This document shows, piece by piece, positions 62,000 through 64,000 of a stretch of DNA of 64,000 nt (within the stretch, counting starts at the first letter, position 1; each line of letters starts with the position of its first letter). Location: positions 124,001-188,000 of the forward strand of contig JAFDZP010000004.1 in assembly GCA_018266835.1 (NCBI GenBank). The letters are read 5' to 3'. Below the pieces are notes generated by a model. That model had not been told where the DNA came from. It saw nothing but the letters and a program-made list of their open reading frames with translations, and did not search any database. The DNA comes from Bacteroidota bacterium (GTDB taxonomy: Bacteria; Bacteroidota; Ignavibacteria; Tepidaquicellales; Tepidaquicellaceae). The translations under genes and the position numbers were made by a program.

Positions 62000-64000
62000 A
62001 TGGAATTAATCGCAAAAAACTCACTGAAAAAAGGCAGTCCCGAAATGTTCTTCAACCGCGAACTTAGCTGGATTGAATTCAATAAACGCGTACTTGAAGA
62101 AGCTCAGGATGAAAGTAATCCTTTGCTGGAAAGAGTTAAATTTCTTTCTATCTTCAGTTCAAACCTTGACGAGTTTTTTATGATTCGTGTCTCCGGTGTG
62201 AAAAGACAGATACTGAGTGATATAAACGAGCTTTCTTCTGACGGGATTTCTCCTGCCGAGCTCATGGAGCAGATTTACCAGAAACTGAACCCGCTTGTAG
62301 AAGAGCAATACAGATTATTTAATTCCGATATTTATCCTAAGCTTGCAGAGAACAATATAAAAATTTTCAAATACGAAGACCTTACTGATGAGGAAAAGAA
62401 AAGAATAACTCAGTACTTTGAAGACGAAATTTTCCCGATACTTACTCCTCTTGCAATAGATAACGTTCATCCTTTCCCGAATTTAATTAACAGAAGTATT
62501 GCGCTTGCAATTTTGCTTGATGACCCTGATACTGAGACGATTGAAGAAAAACTTTCAGTAGTGCAGGTGCCTTCCAATATCGTTCCGAGATTTTATCAGA
62601 TTGACGGAAGAGAAGAGAACACTTTTATTTTGCTGGAAGAAATTATTCTTGCAAACATTGATAAGCTCTTCCCGGGAATGGCAACTGTTGGTGTGACTTC
62701 ATTCAGAATCACCCGCAATGCCGACCTTGAACTTGAAGAGGAAGAAGCGGCAGACTTACTCACATTGATTGAAGAAGAGGTTAAGAAAAGACGTCTTGGA
62801 CTTTTAGTTAGAATGGAAATTGATAAACACTGTCCTGATAAGCTGAAGAATTTTTTAACAAGCGCGCTGAATGTAGAGAAGAATGAAATTTATGAAATTG
62901 ACGGCCCTTTAAATCTTGGTGATTTAATGAACCTTACAAAAATTGAGAACAGAAAATTAAAATACGAATCATTCACTCCGAGGATTTCTTCATTCTTCAG
63001 AGAGGAAGACGACGTATTCAAAAATATTTCACGTCAGGATATTTTCCTGCATCACCCCTTTTATTCATTTTCTTCTGTCAGCGAGTTCATCGCTCAGGCA
63101 GCAGTTGACCCGAAAGTTTATGCTATAAAGCTTACGCTGTACAGGACAAGCGGTGACTCTGCTATAATTAATTCACTCATCACAGCCGCAGAGAATGGCA
63201 AACAGGTAACGGCAGTAGTGGAGTTAAAAGCCCGCTTCGATGAAGAAAATAATATCATCTGGGCACGAGCACTTGAAAACGCAGGAGTACACGTTGTGTA
63301 TGGATTGATCGGATTAAAAACTCACTGCAAAATTGCTCTCGTAGTCCGCAAGGAAGATGAGAAGATGAAACGTTACGTTCACCTTAGCACAGGAAATTAT
63401 AATCAGACTACTTCAAAGCTTTATACAGATTTCGGCTTGTTCACAGCGAATGAAGATTTCGGAAAAGATGCAACGCAGCTTTTCAATTACCTTACAGGAT
63501 ATTCAAAAAAACATTCATTCAAGGAATTAGTAGTTGCACCGATTAACATGCGCAAAACAATTCTTGGATTAATCGACAACGAAATACAAAAACATAAAGA
63601 CCACAATAACGGTTACATTCTTGCAAAGATGAATTCGCTTGTAGATGAAGAAGTGATTCTGAAGCTCTACGAAGCATCCAATGCCGGAGTGAAGCTTGAA
63701 CTTATGGTTCGCGGTATCTGCAGACTGAAACCGGGAATAAAAGGACTTAGCGAAAACATAAGTGTGTACAGTTTAGTAGGAAGATTTTTAGAACACAGCA
63801 GGGCATTTTATTTCCATAACAACGGAGATTCCAAATTATATCTTGGAAGCGCTGACTGGATGCCGAGAAATCTGGACAGACGAATTGAAATTATGTTCCC
63901 TATTGAAGATGAAAGAGTGAAGGAAGATATACTTGAAGTATTAAAATTGTATTTGACGGATAATGTTAAATCAAGAATGTTAAAAAGCGACGGCACCTAT
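62000..64000 (+). CDS. ppk: Polyphosphate kinase 1, C-terminus cut by window edge
   Basis: The frame is open from ATG 62000 to the window edge, giving 667 of an expected roughly 690 residues. The N domain begins FFNRELSWIEFNKRVLEEAQ and FSIFSSNLDEFFMIRVSG. The core has TLYRTSGDSAIINSLITAA and the autophosphorylated His442 in GLKTHCKIALVVRK. The C1 end shows HLSTGNYNQTTSKLYTDFGLF and GSADWMPRNLDRRIEIMFP. It makes polyphosphate from ATP at the membrane. The start follows a stop-rich AT region on the plus strand, so the first ATG is accepted. Confidence 0.96.
   Translation, partial: MELIAKNSLKKGSPEMFFNRELSWIEFNKRVLEEAQDESNPLLERVKFLSIFSSNLDEFFMIRVSGVKRQILSDINELSSDGISPAELMEQIYQKLNPLVEEQYRLFNSDIYPKLAENNIKIFKYEDLTDEEKKRITQYFEDEIFPILTPLAIDNVHPFPNLINRSIALAILLDDPDTETIEEKLSVVQVPSNIVPRFYQIDGREENTFILLEEIILANIDKLFPGMATVGVTSFRITRNADLELEEEEAADLLTLIEEEVKKRRLGLLVRMEIDKHCPDKLKNFLTSALNVEKNEIYEIDGPLNLGDLMNLTKIENRKLKYESFTPRISSFFREEDDVFKNISRQDIFLHHPFYSFSSVSEFIAQAAVDPKVYAIKLTLYRTSGDSAIINSLITAAENGKQVTAVVELKARFDEENNIIWARALENAGVHVVYGLIGLKTHCKIALVVRKEDEKMKRYVHLSTGNYNQTTSKLYTDFGLFTANEDFGKDATQLFNYLTGYSKKHSFKELVVAPINMRKTILGLIDNEIQKHKDHNNGYILAKMNSLVDEEVILKLYEASNAGVKLELMVRGICRLKPGIKGLSENISVYSLVGRFLEHSRAFYFHNNGDSKLYLGSADWMPRNLDRRIEIMFPIEDERVKEDILEVLKLYLTDNVKSRMLKSDGTY

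Overview
The window reads as chromosome of a low-GC Gram-negative bacterium of the Bacteroidetes/Chlorobi side of the tree, most likely an Ignavibacteria-like lineage (inference). The grounds are: two secreted proteins ending in Por/type IX secretion sorting domains with the YPNPFNPxT signature (39145-40470, 59825-61471); lipopolysaccharide genes (kdsC, an LptF/G permease); a bacteroidete-type GlmU-like protein; a GatCAB amidase subunit; many signal-peptide proteins ending in AQ or SQ; and A-rich gene starts without obvious Shine-Dalgarno sequences. No rRNA, CRISPR array, prophage or insertion sequence was found.

Layout. 1-4.7 kb: a truncated subtilisin-like protease, then a metal-handling cluster (AraC regulator with its own HMA-like metal site, HMA-MauE-like membrane protein, His/Met-rich outer-membrane barrel). 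5-8.4 kb: tRNA-Asp, a HAD hydrolase, a methyltransferase and a fused formiminotransferase-cyclodeaminase. 8.4-10.8 kb: a TPR histidine kinase followed 3 bp later by a short paralogue that keeps the coiled coil and dimerisation helices but has Glu in place of the phospho-accepting His and no kinase domain. 10.8-15.6 kb: secreted proteins and a pgsA-HU-ruvX-AlbA operon in which ruvX has no possible ATG/GTG/TTG start. 15.8-24.9 kb: two tandem zinc-ribbon membrane proteins, a cysteine desulfurase, purC-psd-pssA, and three envelope proteins.

25-28.6 kb is the one accessory-looking stretch: about 1.3 kb of packed palindromic repeats, an AT-rich gene joining a T5orf172/GIY-YIG-type domain to Sel1/TPR-like repeats, and a Shedu (SduA, DUF4263-type) anti-phage nuclease on the opposite strand. 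28.7-40.5 kb returns to core genes (lon, dnaX, agmatinase, nth, kdsC, rpmE, a GlmU-like protein) plus secreted beta-propeller proteins. 40.5-45.2 kb is tRNA-Val and the translation cluster thrS-infC-rpmI-rplT-pheS. 45.4-47.3 kb has three consecutive cyclophilins apparently addressed to three compartments. 47.7-53 kb carries holA, an ECF sigma factor with a putative anti-sigma, purS-purQ, tatA and gatA; 53-64 kb a PhoR/PhoB-like pair, an oxidoreductase, a HIT protein, the LptF/G permease, a KBL-type enzyme, a T9SS-exported endonuclease I and a truncated polyphosphate kinase.

Throughout the intergenic DNA there are several families of short palindromes (24-nt GTT...AAC hairpins, CCCTCC/GGAGGG hairpins, CCCGC/GCGGG inserts, long CCACAGAG hairpins). 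Some copies have changed sequence while keeping the stem, and some palindromes lie inside others. The observations I rate highest are the His-less kinase paralogue, the Shedu/T5orf172-Sel1 islet, the two apparent ATT-start genes (ruvX, with a strong hairpin just upstream, and infC), and the cyclophilin triplet.
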